Below are positions 35,989 through 45,786 of a stretch of 64,000 nt of DNA, piece after piece. The DNA comes from JBCDCY01 sp039180875 (lineage in GTDB: Bacteria; Pseudomonadota; Alphaproteobacteria; Rhodobacterales; Rhodobacteraceae): positions 248,001 through 312,000 of the forward strand of contig JBCDCY010000001.1 in assembly GCA_039180875.1 (NCBI GenBank). Direction: 5' to 3'. Position 1 is the first letter of the stretch. Each line of letters begins with the position of its first letter. Below the pieces are notes generated by a model. That model had not been told where the DNA came from, did no database searches, and saw nothing but the letters and a program-made list of their open reading frames with translations. Both the position numbers and the translations under genes were made by a program.

Positions 35989-36348
35989 ATGCCGAAGCCC
36001 GAATGGGGCGTGAAGCGGACCTGCCCGACGACGGACAAGCGGTTCTACGACCTGAACAAATCGCCGATAATCAGCCCCTATACGGGCGAGGTGGTGGAGT
36101 TGGCCACCCAGACGCCGGGCCGGTCCAAGTCGGCCAAGGCCGAGCCGCAGAAGACGCCGAAGCCCAAAGCGGTGGAGGAGGAGTCCGAGCTCGAGGTCCT
36201 CGACGACGACGACAATGACGAGACGGATGACGCGGACGCGGACGTCGATGTGGGCGACGACGTGCTCGATGAAGACGATGATGACGACAACGACGATGTG
36301 CCCCTCGACGACATCGCCGACGTCTCGAACGAAGAGCGGGAGAGCTAG
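35989..36348 (+). CDS. TIGR02300 family acidic protein
   Basis: 119 residues. The N-terminus PEWGVKRTCPTTDKRFYDLN followed by SPIISPYTGEVV is the conserved alphaproteobacterial TIGR02300 block, with C-P-T and F-Y-D-L as landmarks. The C-terminal half is almost entirely Asp/Glu, so strongly negatively charged. Function is unknown. ATG at 35989 has GGAG close upstream; an earlier open frame starting at 35935 is not supported. Divergent from phaZ. Confidence 0.87.
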   Translation: MPKPEWGVKRTCPTTDKRFYDLNKSPIISPYTGEVVELATQTPGRSKSAKAEPQKTPKPKAVEEESELEVLDDDDNDETDDADADVDVGDDVLDEDDDDDNDDVPLDDIADVSNEERES

Positions 36349-36416
36349 CCCGAGCCGGCCGGCACTTTGGGCTTGATCTCCGCCCGGTCCGTCCCGTACA
36401 TGCTCTGTGACCTTGG

Positions 36417-36492
<76 letters not shown>

Positions 36493-36518
36493 AAGTCCAT
36501 CCAGCAAACGCATCGTGT

Positions 36519-36544
36519 CGGCGCCGCAGGCGCCGTCCTTTTTT
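36519..36544 (+). terminator. Intrinsic terminator of tRNA-Ala
   Basis: Stem CGGCGCC/GGCGCCG (36519-36525, 36529-36535) with loop GCA, then TCC and six T. It separates tRNA-Ala from the convergent tRNA-Tyr. Confidence 0.85.
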
Positions 36545-36555
36545 GAGCTCGGTGC

Positions 36556-36641
36556 TGGTGGAGGGGGCTGGATTCGAACCAGCGTAGGGTTACCCCGACG
36601 GATTTACAGTCCGTTGCATTTGACCGCTCTGCCACCCCTCC
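36556..36641 (-). tRNA. tRNA-Tyr(GTA)
   Basis: 86 bases on the minus strand with encoded CCA. Acceptor GGAGGGG/CCCCTCC, anticodon stem ACGGA/TCCGT with GTA, a long variable arm as expected for a class II tRNA, and T-loop GGTTCGAATCC. Reads UAC/UAU. Confidence 0.97.
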
Positions 36642-36760
36642 GAGGACGTGCAGCCGGCCCATCGGCCAACCTGCGGCGTGGCGGGAATAAGCGTTGGCTT
36701 TGGGGCCGTCAACTCTGAAAGCTGGCGCGCTTGCTCGCCGCCCCGGCCCGGCCTAGGTTC

Positions 36761-37588
36761 ATGCGGCGCGCCGAGCCCGGCGCCAGGCAGCGAGCGGGCG
36801 CCGTGGCCAAGGCGAAGAAGCCCCCCCATATTGTCGCGAAGGAACGGGCCCGCCGGGCAGACGGCGACGGCACCGTCTGGCTCTTCGGTCTGCACGCGGT
36901 GGAGGCGGCACTCGCCAACCCGACGCGCAAGCTCCGCCGGCTGATCGTGACGCCGAACGCCGCCGCGCGCATCGGCCCGGCGATCGAGGCGGCGGAGGTG
37001 ACGGTCGAAAGCGCCGATCCCCGCCGCTTTCCCGCACCGCTGCCGCCCCAGGTGGTGCACCAGGGCGTGGCGCTGGAGACCGTGGCGCTCGCCCAACCCT
37101 CCGTCTCCGAAGTCGTGGCGGCGGCGGAAGGGGCGCCGGCCCGCCTGCTGCTGCTCGACCGGGTGACGGATCCGCAGAACGCCGGCGCCATCCTGCGCTC
37201 CGCCGCCGTGTTCGGCGCCCGGGCGGTGATCGCCCCGGCCCGCCATTCGGCGCCGGAGACCGGGGCCCTGGCCAAGGCGGCCTCCGGCGCGCTCGAGGTC
37301 GTGCCCTATCTCCGGGTGCCCAACCTCGCCCGGGCCATGGGCGCCCTGGCCGAGATGGGGGTGACCCTGGTGGGCCTCGACGGCGGGGCAGAGGAAGACC
37401 TGGCCGCTGCTGCCCAGGACTTGCGCACGGTTCCGGCCGCCATCGTGCTCGGCGCAGAGGGCGCCGGCCTGCGCGCGCTCACCCGCGAAAGCTGCCAGCG
37501 AATCGTTGCAATTGAAGGCACTGACAGTTTCGGATCGCTCAATGTGTCAAACGCCGCGGCCATCTCACTGTTCGCATTCCGGCCGTGA
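36761..37588 (+). CDS. rlmB: TrmH/SpoU family 2'-O-methyltransferase (RlmB-like)
   Basis: 275 residues. An N-terminal L30e-like substrate-binding part (FGLHAVEAALAN) is followed by the SpoU knot: LLLDRVTDPQNAGAILRSA, IVLGAEGAGLR and LNVSNAAAISLF (motifs 1-3). RlmB methylates the 2'-OH of G2251 in 23S rRNA with SAM; related TrmH enzymes methylate other sites, so the exact target is an inference. ATG at 36761 is used; TTG at 36731 and a GTG further in are alternatives. Confidence 0.88.
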   Translation: MRRAEPGARQRAGAVAKAKKPPHIVAKERARRADGDGTVWLFGLHAVEAALANPTRKLRRLIVTPNAAARIGPAIEAAEVTVESADPRRFPAPLPPQVVHQGVALETVALAQPSVSEVVAAAEGAPARLLLLDRVTDPQNAGAILRSAAVFGARAVIAPARHSAPETGALAKAASGALEVVPYLRVPNLARAMGALAEMGVTLVGLDGGAEEDLAAAAQDLRTVPAAIVLGAEGAGLRALTRESCQRIVAIEGTDSFGSLNVSNAAAISLFAFRP

Positions 37589-37932
37589 GATGTGAGATTG
37601 GTCACGTTTTTGCTACCGAAACGCACGATTTTTTCACCTTGACGCCGGAAAAAGCCCATATTTGACACTTCCGCCATTTGAATCGCGCGGCCAAACCCCC
37701 ATATTGAGAGTTGAAGCTGAGCTCCTTTAGCGATGCTTCATCACTCACTGTCCCTCGTTCCAACTTTGCGCCCGGTTCTACCGGGCGCTTTTTTGTGACG
37801 CAGGCCAAAGGGCTTAGGGCGACTCTCGATCTGATTGTGTCAGTTGGGTTGAGATCCAGGAGGGGCAGGTCGTTGCGCTTTGCGTTCAGAAGGGTGATCC
37901 AGTCTGAACGGCAAGCGCTTTAGGATGCTGAC
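37589..37932. other. 344-base intergenic region with an isolated terminator; candidate small RNA
   Basis: No convincing protein gene: the open frames here run through the terminator and lack a ribosome-binding site. The first 180 bases are unusually A+T-rich for this chromosome, with TTGAC-type hexamers near 37638 and 37661. They end in a strong intrinsic terminator at 37768. The second half leads into the CoA-binding gene. The layout fits a short non-coding transcript or a long 3' UTR of rlmB. Confidence 0.4.
37768..37794 (+). terminator. Strong intrinsic terminator
   Basis: Perfect 8-bp stem GCGCCCGG/CCGGGCGC (37768-37775, 37781-37788) with loop TTCTA, then six T. It is 180 bases beyond the rlmB stop codon. 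Confidence 0.9.
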
Positions 37933-38427
37933 ATGCACCACGCCGGCTATTCCGACGCCCATCTCCGCGCCATCCTCGACCGCGTGCGCACCGTCGCCTG
38001 CGTCGGGGTGAGCGCGAAGGAGACGCGCCCCTCCTACTACGTCGCGCGCTACCTGGCGCTGAAGGGCTACACCGTCATCCCGATCAATCCCGGCATCGCC
38101 GGCCGGACCCTGTTCGGCCAGACGGTCTATCCGAGCCTCGCCGACATTCCGGAGACGGTGGGCGAGGTGCACATGGTCGACATCTTCCGCCGCTCCGACC
38201 AGGTCGGGCCGATCGTTACGGAGGCGATCGCCGCCCTCGGCCAACGCGGGCTCGACACCATCTGGATGCAGATCGGGGTCGAGAACGCCGCCGCGGCGGA
38301 GGAGGCGGAGCGTGCCGGCCTCACCGTCGTGATGAACCGCTGCCCGAAGATCGAGTACCAGCGCCTGTTCGGCGAGCTCCGCATGGGCGGCTTCAACACC
38401 GGCATCATCACCTCCCGCCTCGCCTGA
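37933..38427 (+). CDS. CoA-binding protein (YccU-like)
   Basis: 164-residue Rossmann-fold CoA-binding protein, the domain found alone in E. coli YccU. Visible landmarks: VACVGVSAKETRPSYYVARYL, YTVIPINPGIAG, MVDIFRRSDQV and M-N-R-C-P-K-I-E. Function beyond CoA binding is not established. ATG at 37933 after AGGATGCTGAC. On the same strand as the permease gene, 53 bases apart. Confidence 0.88.
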   Translation: MHHAGYSDAHLRAILDRVRTVACVGVSAKETRPSYYVARYLALKGYTVIPINPGIAGRTLFGQTVYPSLADIPETVGEVHMVDIFRRSDQVGPIVTEAIAALGQRGLDTIWMQIGVENAAAAEEAERAGLTVVMNRCPKIEYQRLFGELRMGGFNTGIITSRLA

Positions 38428-38480
38428 GCCCTTGCCGCCCCGGTCCTTTCTCGGCACCATCACGCTGGGTGGGGGACGGC

Positions 38481-39569
38481 ATGGATTTCTCCGACATCAA
38501 CTGGATCGCCCTGGCTGCGGCGCTGCTCGCCGCCGCGACCCCGCTTGCCTTCGCGGCGATCGGCGAATTGGTGGTGGAGAAATCCGGCGTGCTGAACCTG
38601 GGCGTCGAGGGCATGATGATCGTCGGCGCGATCTGCGGTTTCGCCGTGGCGGTGGAGAGCGGCTCCCCCACCCTCGGGGTGCTTGCGGCGGCAAGCGGCA
38701 GCGCGCTCCTCGCCCTGCTCTTCGGTTTTCTCACCCAGGTGCTGCTGGCCAATCAGGTGGCGACCGGGCTGGCGCTCACGCTCTTCGGCCTCGGCCTCTC
38801 GTCGCTGATCGGCCAACCCTATGCCGGGATCAAACCGCCGGAGACCGGGCAGCTCGACCTGCCGGTGCTGTCGGATCTTCCGGTCCTGGGCCCGATCCTG
38901 TTCGCCCAGGACGCGCTGGTCTACCTCGCGGTGGCACTGATCGCCGCGGTGGCGCTCTTCCTCACCCGCAGCCGCGCCGGCCTGATCCTGCGCGCCGTGG
39001 GGGAGAGCCACGACGCGGCCCACGCCCTCGGCTATCCGGTGGTGCGCATCCGGCTCCTGGCCATCGCCTTCGGCGGGGCCGCGGCCGGGGTGGGCGGCGC
39101 CTACCTCTCCCTCTTCCGGGTGCCGCAATGGACGGAGGGGATGACGGCCGGCGCCGGCTGGATCGCGCTGGCCATCGTGGTCTTCGCCACCTGGAAGCCC
39201 TGGCGCGTGCTGCTCGGCGCCTGGTTGTTCGGCGGCGTCACCATCCTGCAGCTCAACATCCAGGCGGCCGACATCGACCTGCTGCCGCTCCTGGCCTGGG
39301 GCTGTCTCGCCGGCGCGGGGCTGCTGGCGGCGCTCCGCTGGGGTCGCGGGCGGGGGGACTATGCCGTCGCCCTGGTAGTCGGCGCCATCGGCATCCTCTG
39401 CCTCGCGGTGCTGCTGATCTGGCCCGATGCGGTGCTCGGCGCCGCCTACTTGTCGATGACGCCGTATTTGGTCACCATCATGGTTCTGGTGCTGATGTCG
39501 GCCCAACGCCTGCGGGCGAGCCTCAATGCCCCGGCATCGCTCGGCCGCACCTTCCACGCCTCGACCTGA
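38481..39569 (+). CDS. ABC transporter permease, BMP/nucleoside importer type (second permease)
   Basis: 362-residue inner-membrane permease (BPD_transp_2, YufQ-like). It has 9-10 hydrophobic segments, the opening PLAFAAIGELVVEKSGVLNLG and the ATPase-contact loop RSRAGLILRAVGESHDAAHALG. Such permeases pair with a first permease, an ATPase and a BMP-type binding protein to import nucleosides or purines. Here only the binding protein follows; the ATPase and first permease are not adjacent. ATG at 38481 behind GTGGGGGAC. Confidence 0.92.
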   Translation: MDFSDINWIALAAALLAAATPLAFAAIGELVVEKSGVLNLGVEGMMIVGAICGFAVAVESGSPTLGVLAAASGSALLALLFGFLTQVLLANQVATGLALTLFGLGLSSLIGQPYAGIKPPETGQLDLPVLSDLPVLGPILFAQDALVYLAVALIAAVALFLTRSRAGLILRAVGESHDAAHALGYPVVRIRLLAIAFGGAAAGVGGAYLSLFRVPQWTEGMTAGAGWIALAIVVFATWKPWRVLLGAWLFGGVTILQLNIQAADIDLLPLLAWGCLAGAGLLAALRWGRGRGDYAVALVVGAIGILCLAVLLIWPDAVLGAAYLSMTPYLVTIMVLVLMSAQRLRASLNAPASLGRTFHAST

Positions 39570-39629
39570 GGCCAATAACACGAGGCTGGGGATGTCTCGC
39601 CCACGCACATCCAACACGGAGGTATCTGT

Positions 39630-40700
39630 ATGTCCCTGAGAGTTCTCTTCGCCGCGGCGCTGGCCGCCCTGGGCCTCGCCGCGCCGGCGGTCGCCCAGGA
39701 TCCGCTGAAGGTGGGTTTCGTCTATGTCGGCCCGATCGGTGATTTCGGCTGGACCTACGAACACGACCAGGGCCGCCTGGCGGTCGAGGAGGCGTTCGGC
39801 GACCGGGTCGAGACCACCTATGTGGAGAACGTGGCCGAGGGTCCGGATGCCGAGCGGGTGATCCGCCAGATGGCCCAGTCGGGCCACGACCTGATCTTCA
39901 CCACCTCCTTCGGCTTCATGAACCCCACGGTGAAGGTGGCCCAGCAATTCCCGGACGTGAACTTCGAGCACGCCACCGGCTATCAGCGGGCCGACAACGT
40001 CGCCACCTATTCCGGCCGGTTCTATGAGGGGCGCCACGTCATCGGCCTGATCGCCGGGCATATGACAGAGACCAACACCATCGGCTACATCGCCTCCTTC
40101 CCGATCCCGGAGGTCGTGCGCGGCATCAACGCAGCCTTCCTCGCCGCGAAATCGGTGAACCCGGATGTGGAGTTCAAGATCGTCTGGGTCTCCACCTGGT
40201 TCGATCCCGCGAAGGAGGCGGAGGCCGCTAACGCGCTGATCGAGCAGGGCGCCGACGTCATCATGCAGCACACCGACAGCCCCGCGGCCATGACGATTGC
40301 CGAGGAGAAGGGCATCTTCGCCTTCGGCCAGGCCTCCGACATGCTGGCCTTCGGTCCGAACGCGCGGCTGAGCTCCATCGTCGACAACTGGGCGCCCTAC
40401 TACGTAGCGCGCGTCCAGGCGGCGCTCGACGGCGACTGGGCCTCGGGCGACACCTGGGGCGGCATCGACAGCGGCATGACGGAGATCGGCGGCTTCTCCG
40501 ACCGCATCCCGTTCGAGGTGCGCAAGCAGGCGATGGACGCCGCCATCGCCATCGCCGCCGGCCAGCTGCACCCCTTCACCGGGCCGATCAAGAAGCAGGA
40601 CGGCACGCCCTGGCTCGCGGCCGGCGAGGTGGCCGATGACGGCACGCTTCTCGGCATGGATTTCTATGTCGAGGGCTTGGAGGGCGATCTGCCCAACTGA
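39630..40700 (+). CDS. BMP family ABC transporter substrate-binding protein
   Basis: 356-residue periplasmic binding protein with a signal peptide (MSLRVLFAAALAALGLAAPAVA). The BMP/PnrA-like core is clear: VGFVYVGPIGDFGWTYEHDQG, IFTTSFGFMNPTVKVA, TNTIGYIASFPIPEVVRGIN and MQHTDSPAAMT. The family binds purine nucleosides or bases. The adjacent guanine deaminase gene supports a purine ligand. ATG at 39630 behind CGGAGG. Confidence 0.92.
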   Translation: MSLRVLFAAALAALGLAAPAVAQDPLKVGFVYVGPIGDFGWTYEHDQGRLAVEEAFGDRVETTYVENVAEGPDAERVIRQMAQSGHDLIFTTSFGFMNPTVKVAQQFPDVNFEHATGYQRADNVATYSGRFYEGRHVIGLIAGHMTETNTIGYIASFPIPEVVRGINAAFLAAKSVNPDVEFKIVWVSTWFDPAKEAEAANALIEQGADVIMQHTDSPAAMTIAEEKGIFAFGQASDMLAFGPNARLSSIVDNWAPYYVARVQAALDGDWASGDTWGGIDSGMTEIGGFSDRIPFEVRKQAMDAAIAIAAGQLHPFTGPIKKQDGTPWLAAGEVADDGTLLGMDFYVEGLEGDLPN

Positions 40701-40707
40701 TCCAGGC

Positions 40708-40732
40708 GGCGCCTTCGCTTATCGGAGGCGCC
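40708..40732. terminator. Hairpin between convergent BMP gene and guaD
   Basis: GGCGCCT (40708-40714) and AGGCGCC (40726-40732) pair around an 11-base loop that holds the guaD stop codon. Likely ends or protects both transcripts. Confidence 0.5.
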
Positions 40733-42011
40733 GTCCACCGATCCAGACGGCGCTGACCGCCCGCTCGTCCCCCAGCATGATGGTGGGAAAGAGCTGCTCC
40801 CAAAGCGTCTCGGCCCGGCGGGCGCGGGCGGCGATCACCTCGGTCGAGGCGAGGTCGAGGGCGATGATGTCGGCCTCCCGCCCCGGGGCGAGCGCGCCGA
40901 TGCGATCCTCGAGCCGAAGCGCCGCAGCGGCCCCCGCGGTCGCCAACCACAGCAGTTGGGCGGGGTGGAGTGCTGTGCCGCGAAGCTGCGCCACCTCATA
41001 GGCCGCGGCCATGGTCCGCAGCATCGAAAAGCTCGAGCCGCCGCCGACATCGGTGGCGAGGCCGACGCTCACCCCCGCGTCGCGCAGCCCCGCGACATCG
41101 CAGAGCCCCGAGCCGATGAAGGTGTTGGAGGTCGGGCAATGCGCCACCGCCGTGCCGCTTTCGGCCAAATGCGCCCGCTCCCGCGCCGTCAGGTGGATGG
41201 CGTGGCCCATCACGGCGCCGGGGCCGGTGAGGCCGAACCGCTCGTAGACGCCGAGATAGTCGGGTGCCTCCGGGAAGAGCTCGGCCACCCAGGCGATCTC
41301 CTCCGTCTGCTCGGCCAGGTGGGTCTGCATCAGGCAGTCGGGATGAGCCTGCCAGAGCGCCCCAGCGGCCTCGAGCTGCGCGGCGCTGGAGGTGGGGGCA
41401 AAGCGGGGCGTGATGGCGTAGCCGAGCCGCCCGCGCCCTGCCCAGCGGGCAATCAGGGCGACGCTGTCGTCATAAGCAGCGGTCGCGGTGTCGAGCAGCC
41501 CGGCGGGCGCGTTCCGATCCATCATCACCTTGCCGGCGATCAGGCGCAGGCCCCGTCCCTCCGCCTCCGCCATGATCGCGTCCACGCTGCCCGGATGGGT
41601 CGTGCAGTAGACCGAGGACGTGGTGATGCCGTTGGCGAGGCTGAGATCGAGGTAGAGCGCCGCCACCTCCGCCGCGTAGGCCGGGTCGGCGAAGCGCAGC
41701 TCCTCGGGAAAGGTGTAGCTCTCCAGCCAGTCGATCAGCCGCTTGCCCCAAGAGGCGATGATGCGGGTCTGGGGATAGTGCGCATGGGCATCGACGAAGC
41801 CGGGGAGGAGGAGGGCGTCGCCGTGATCCTCCCACCGCACCTCGGGATGGGCCTCCCGCAGCGCCTCGGCCTGCCCCACCTCGGCGATCAGGCCGTCGCG
41901 GACCAGCACGGCGCCCCGCCGCTCGACCGCAGCCGACGTCACAGGATCGCCCACGAACGGATCGTCGAGAAAGCGCAGGGTCTGGCCGAGGAGGAGGACG
42001 GGCTCTGACAT
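40719..42011 (-). CDS. guaD: Guanine deaminase
   Basis: 430-residue amidohydrolase converting guanine to xanthine. Metal motifs: GFVDAHAHYPQ, H in MQTHLAEQ, GHAIHLTARE and Asp in GLATDVGGG. C-T-T-H-P and P-R-F-A-P-T match guanine deaminases specifically. ATG at 42011 is chosen (MSEPVLL); an upstream GTG extension has no family similarity. Convergent with the BMP importer genes, which suggests joint purine salvage. Confidence 0.92.
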   Translation of the reverse strand: MSEPVLLLGQTLRFLDDPFVGDPVTSAAVERRGAVLVRDGLIAEVGQAEALREAHPEVRWEDHGDALLLPGFVDAHAHYPQTRIIASWGKRLIDWLESYTFPEELRFADPAYAAEVAALYLDLSLANGITTSSVYCTTHPGSVDAIMAEAEGRGLRLIAGKVMMDRNAPAGLLDTATAAYDDSVALIARWAGRGRLGYAITPRFAPTSSAAQLEAAGALWQAHPDCLMQTHLAEQTEEIAWVAELFPEAPDYLGVYERFGLTGPGAVMGHAIHLTARERAHLAESGTAVAHCPTSNTFIGSGLCDVAGLRDAGVSVGLATDVGGGSSFSMLRTMAAAYEVAQLRGTALHPAQLLWLATAGAAAALRLEDRIGALAPGREADIIALDLASTEVIAARARRAETLWEQLFPTIMLGDERAVSAVWIGGRRLR

Positions 42012-42136
42012 CGTCGGGGGTCGCGGGTCCGGGAAGGTGCAGCCGCGGGGCTTAGCACTGCCCGCGCCCCGATGGCAAAGGGCAACCGACGGGCGAAAAG
42101 CGTGGCGCCACACCCGGGCGCGAGCTATGCCGGCCC

Positions 42137-43369
<1,233 letters not shown>

Positions 43370-43383
43370 GGACGCGCCGCATG

Positions 43384-43452
43384 CCTCCGGCGGGGATATT
43401 TGAACCAGCAAGAAGGGCTATGGCTTTCTTGCTGGCTCAAATATCCGAGGCC
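43384..43452. repeat. Convergent-gene hairpin element, copy 3 (most perfect)
   Basis: Two 21-base arms, 43394-43414 and 43426-43446, match at 20 of 21 positions as an inverted repeat (outer GGATATTTG/CAAATATCC, inner CCAGCAAGAA/TTCTTGCTGG) around an 11-base loop. The CCTCCGGCGGG block precedes the arm. It lies between the convergent MFS and alpha/beta hydrolase genes. Confidence 0.85.
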
Positions 43453-43492
43453 CTGGCCACGGCCACTTGCCGCGGAGCTTGCCGCGAAAGCC

Positions 43493-44338
43493 TCAGGCCG
43501 GCGCGGGGTTCGGCCCGTCCGTCCAACCCTGCGCGCTGTCGCTGAGGCCCAGCACCTCCTCCAGCAGCGCGGTGTAGAGCGCCGGGCGGGTGACGTAGGG
43601 AAAGTGGCTGCCCCAGTCGAAGCGGAAGGCGCGGGCGGGGGCGAGACGGGCGCGGACATCGGCGCGGACGGGCTCTGGGATCAGATGGTCGTCGCCGCTC
43701 TCGATGGTCGTCGCAGCGGCAGGCCCGGGCGGCGGCAGGCCCGGCGCCTCCTTCAAGGCGATCAGGCGGCGGCGGAGCTCCGGCCCCGGGATCCGTCCCG
43801 CCACCTCGGCCAGCAACAGATCGACAAGGTCGGCGTAGGCCGGCGCCGCTTCCTTCATCGCTGCGAGGCCATCGGTGAAGCCGCGGGCCAGGGTCTCGAT
43901 CGCCAGGTTCTCGAGATCGAGGGAGTAGGGCGGCATCGTCCCGAGCATCTCGGTCGTCACCAGGGTGTTGGCGGCGACCAGCCGGGGGAAGCGATCCGGG
44001 TGCCGCGCGCTCGTGTATTGCGCCAGATAGCCGCCGAGGGAGGAGCCGAGGATGGTCGCCGGGCCGAGATCCTCCTCCTCCGCCAAGTGTACGATGTCCG
44101 CGACCCAGTCGGCGATGCCGCCCTCGGCCGGATAGCTGAGGGAGAGGATGCGCGCCTGCCCGGCCAGTCCTTCGATCTGCTGCCAGAAGATATCGGCCCG
44201 GCCGAGGGTGCCGGGGAGCAGGACCAAAGCCGGCCCCGCCACCCCGGCCCGGATCTTGCCCCAGCGGCGGCCCGAGACCTCGACCGGGACTTCAGGATGC
44301 CGGGCGGAGAAGACGTCGCGGGCGGCGATCAGGCTCAT
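43493..44338 (-). CDS. Alpha/beta fold hydrolase, last gene of the TRAP/M81 operon
   Basis: 281-residue alpha/beta hydrolase with nucleophile elbow GSSLGGY, oxyanion segment LLPGTLGRADIFW, and a late G-S-H-F-P-Y holding the presumed His. The overall shape resembles the maspardin/Mhc-type hydrolase group. Cytoplasmic. The ATG overlaps the M81 stop (ATGA), so it is translated with that operon. Substrate unknown; hydrolysis of an ester, lactone or amide formed in the pathway is an inference. Confidence 0.85.
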   Translation of the reverse strand: MSLIAARDVFSARHPEVPVEVSGRRWGKIRAGVAGPALVLLPGTLGRADIFWQQIEGLAGQARILSLSYPAEGGIADWVADIVHLAEEEDLGPATILGSSLGGYLAQYTSARHPDRFPRLVAANTLVTTEMLGTMPPYSLDLENLAIETLARGFTDGLAAMKEAAPAYADLVDLLLAEVAGRIPGPELRRRLIALKEAPGLPPPGPAAATTIESGDDHLIPEPVRADVRARLAPARAFRFDWGSHFPYVTRPALYTALLEEVLGLSDSAQGWTDGPNPAPA

Positions 44339-45786
44339 GACCAGGGATCAGCCACCCGCGGCCAGTAGTTCAGATCGCGGTTCTGGAAGGGGATGGCGCC
44401 GAAATCCGGGCTGATCGCACCCGGTGTCGCCACGTGGATCACCTCCACCGCGATCGGGGCGAAGCCGGCGTAGAAATGGTTGGTGGACTTCACGATCACC
44501 AGACGCCGCTCGGCCAGGCGAATGCCCAGCTGCTCGAACACCTCGGGGTGAAAGCACTGGGTCCGGGTGTCGTTCACCACCAGGTCGATGCCGTCGGCCT
44601 CGAGCCAGACGATCTCCCCAAGCGGCATCGTGCCGTCGCCGAGATGCTGGACGAGGCCGGAGCGGACGGCCTTCACCGTCACCTCCAGATCCACCGGCTC
44701 CCCCGACATCGGCCCGAGCTTGCCGCCGAGGCGGACGGGCAGGCGCGCGCCCTCCCCGGCCTCGGCGGCGATCCGGGTGACGCTGGGGTCCCAGTAGATG
44801 CCGCTCGCCACGCCGGTCATGCCGCGGTCGAGGATGGCGCGGAGGAAGAAGGTCGAATCGCTCGGCGCTCCGCCCCCGGCATTGTCGGCCATGTCGGCCA
44901 GCACCACAGTGCCGCTGTTGTGGCCGGCGGCGCGGTCAAGCGCGGTCTGGATGTCCGGGCGGGGCGGGCAGATCTCCTCCCGCTCGGCGATCAGACGCTT
45001 GCCCCAGGCCTCCGCCGCCTCTGCCGCCACCTCGGCCGAGCCGTCGGCGATCGCCAGCATCCGTGTGCCGACCCGGGGCATGTCCCCCCAGGGGAAGCCA
45101 TGCGCGAGGGTCAGCGACAGGACGCCGTCCTTGCCTTCGGCCGCCATCATGTCGTCGACGAAGCTGCGCATCGGCTCGATCGGCGTCATGTACATGGCAA
45201 CCATGCGGCAGTCGAAGTCGCGCATCACCGGCTGGATCTTGCCCTCGGCCGTGTCGGCGGCGAGGGTGAAAAGCTCCTCCGCCCGGTCGGCGACGTCGGT
45301 GTGAGGGTATTCCTTGAAGCCGACGATCAGGGTGCAGGCTTCCATCAGCTCGTCCGTCAGATGGAAGTGGAGGTCGAGCTCCAGGCCCAGCACCGCCTCC
45401 GGCGCCGCGGCCCGCAGGTGGGTCATCAGATCGCCTTCGCAGTCGTCGTAGCCCTCGGCGATCATCGCGCCGTGCATCTGGATGAGGACGATGTCGACGG
45501 GCATCGCAGCCTTGAGGTCGGCCACGATCTCATCGCGAAAGCCCTCATAGACCGTGCGGCCGGTGGTGCCCGCGGGTTGCGCGAAGGCGGAGAGGCTTTC
45601 GGCCACCTCCCACCCCCTTGCCTCGGCCCGGCGGCGCCAGACATGCAGCGACTGGCTGAACAGGTTCGGCGGATGCGCGGTCGCGTCGCCGTGGTAGAGC
45701 ATCGTCTCCTCGAAGGAGCGATAGCCGGTCGGGATCGGCGCGAACGTGTTCGTCTCTGTGCCGAGACAGGCGATGAAGACCTTCAT
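44335..45786 (-). CDS. M81 family metallohydrolase (MlrC / microcystinase C-like)
   Basis: 483 residues, the family length. N-terminal domain (DUF1485) begins MKVFIACLGTETNTFAP with the conserved ETNTF; metal-ligand segments VLGLELDLHFHLTDE and KEYPHTDVADRAEE follow; the C-terminal MlrC domain has DNAGGGAPSDST. MlrC of microcystin degraders cleaves linear peptides, but most relatives have no known substrate. It is in one operon with a TRAP importer and an FAD oxidoreductase, so its substrate is likely the imported compound or a derivative. Confidence 0.9.
   Translation of the reverse strand: MKVFIACLGTETNTFAPIPTGYRSFEETMLYHGDATAHPPNLFSQSLHVWRRRAEARGWEVAESLSAFAQPAGTTGRTVYEGFRDEIVADLKAAMPVDIVLIQMHGAMIAEGYDDCEGDLMTHLRAAAPEAVLGLELDLHFHLTDELMEACTLIVGFKEYPHTDVADRAEELFTLAADTAEGKIQPVMRDFDCRMVAMYMTPIEPMRSFVDDMMAAEGKDGVLSLTLAHGFPWGDMPRVGTRMLAIADGSAEVAAEAAEAWGKRLIAEREEICPPRPDIQTALDRAAGHNSGTVVLADMADNAGGGAPSDSTFFLRAILDRGMTGVASGIYWDPSVTRIAAEAGEGARLPVRLGGKLGPMSGEPVDLEVTVKAVRSGLVQHLGDGTMPLGEIVWLEADGIDLVVNDTRTQCFHPEVFEQLGIRLAERRLVIVKSTNHFYAGFAPIAVEVIHVATPGAISPDFGAIPFQNRDLNYWPRVADPWS

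Noticed and set aside
37711..37923. A 70-codon ORF after rlmB
   Set aside because: It spans the intrinsic terminator at 37768-37794, has no ribosome-binding site and no recognisable motif.
38460..40571. A 703-codon minus-strand frame opposite the permease and BMP genes
   Set aside because: Shadow of the two conserved importer genes; sequence is low-complexity and has no motif.
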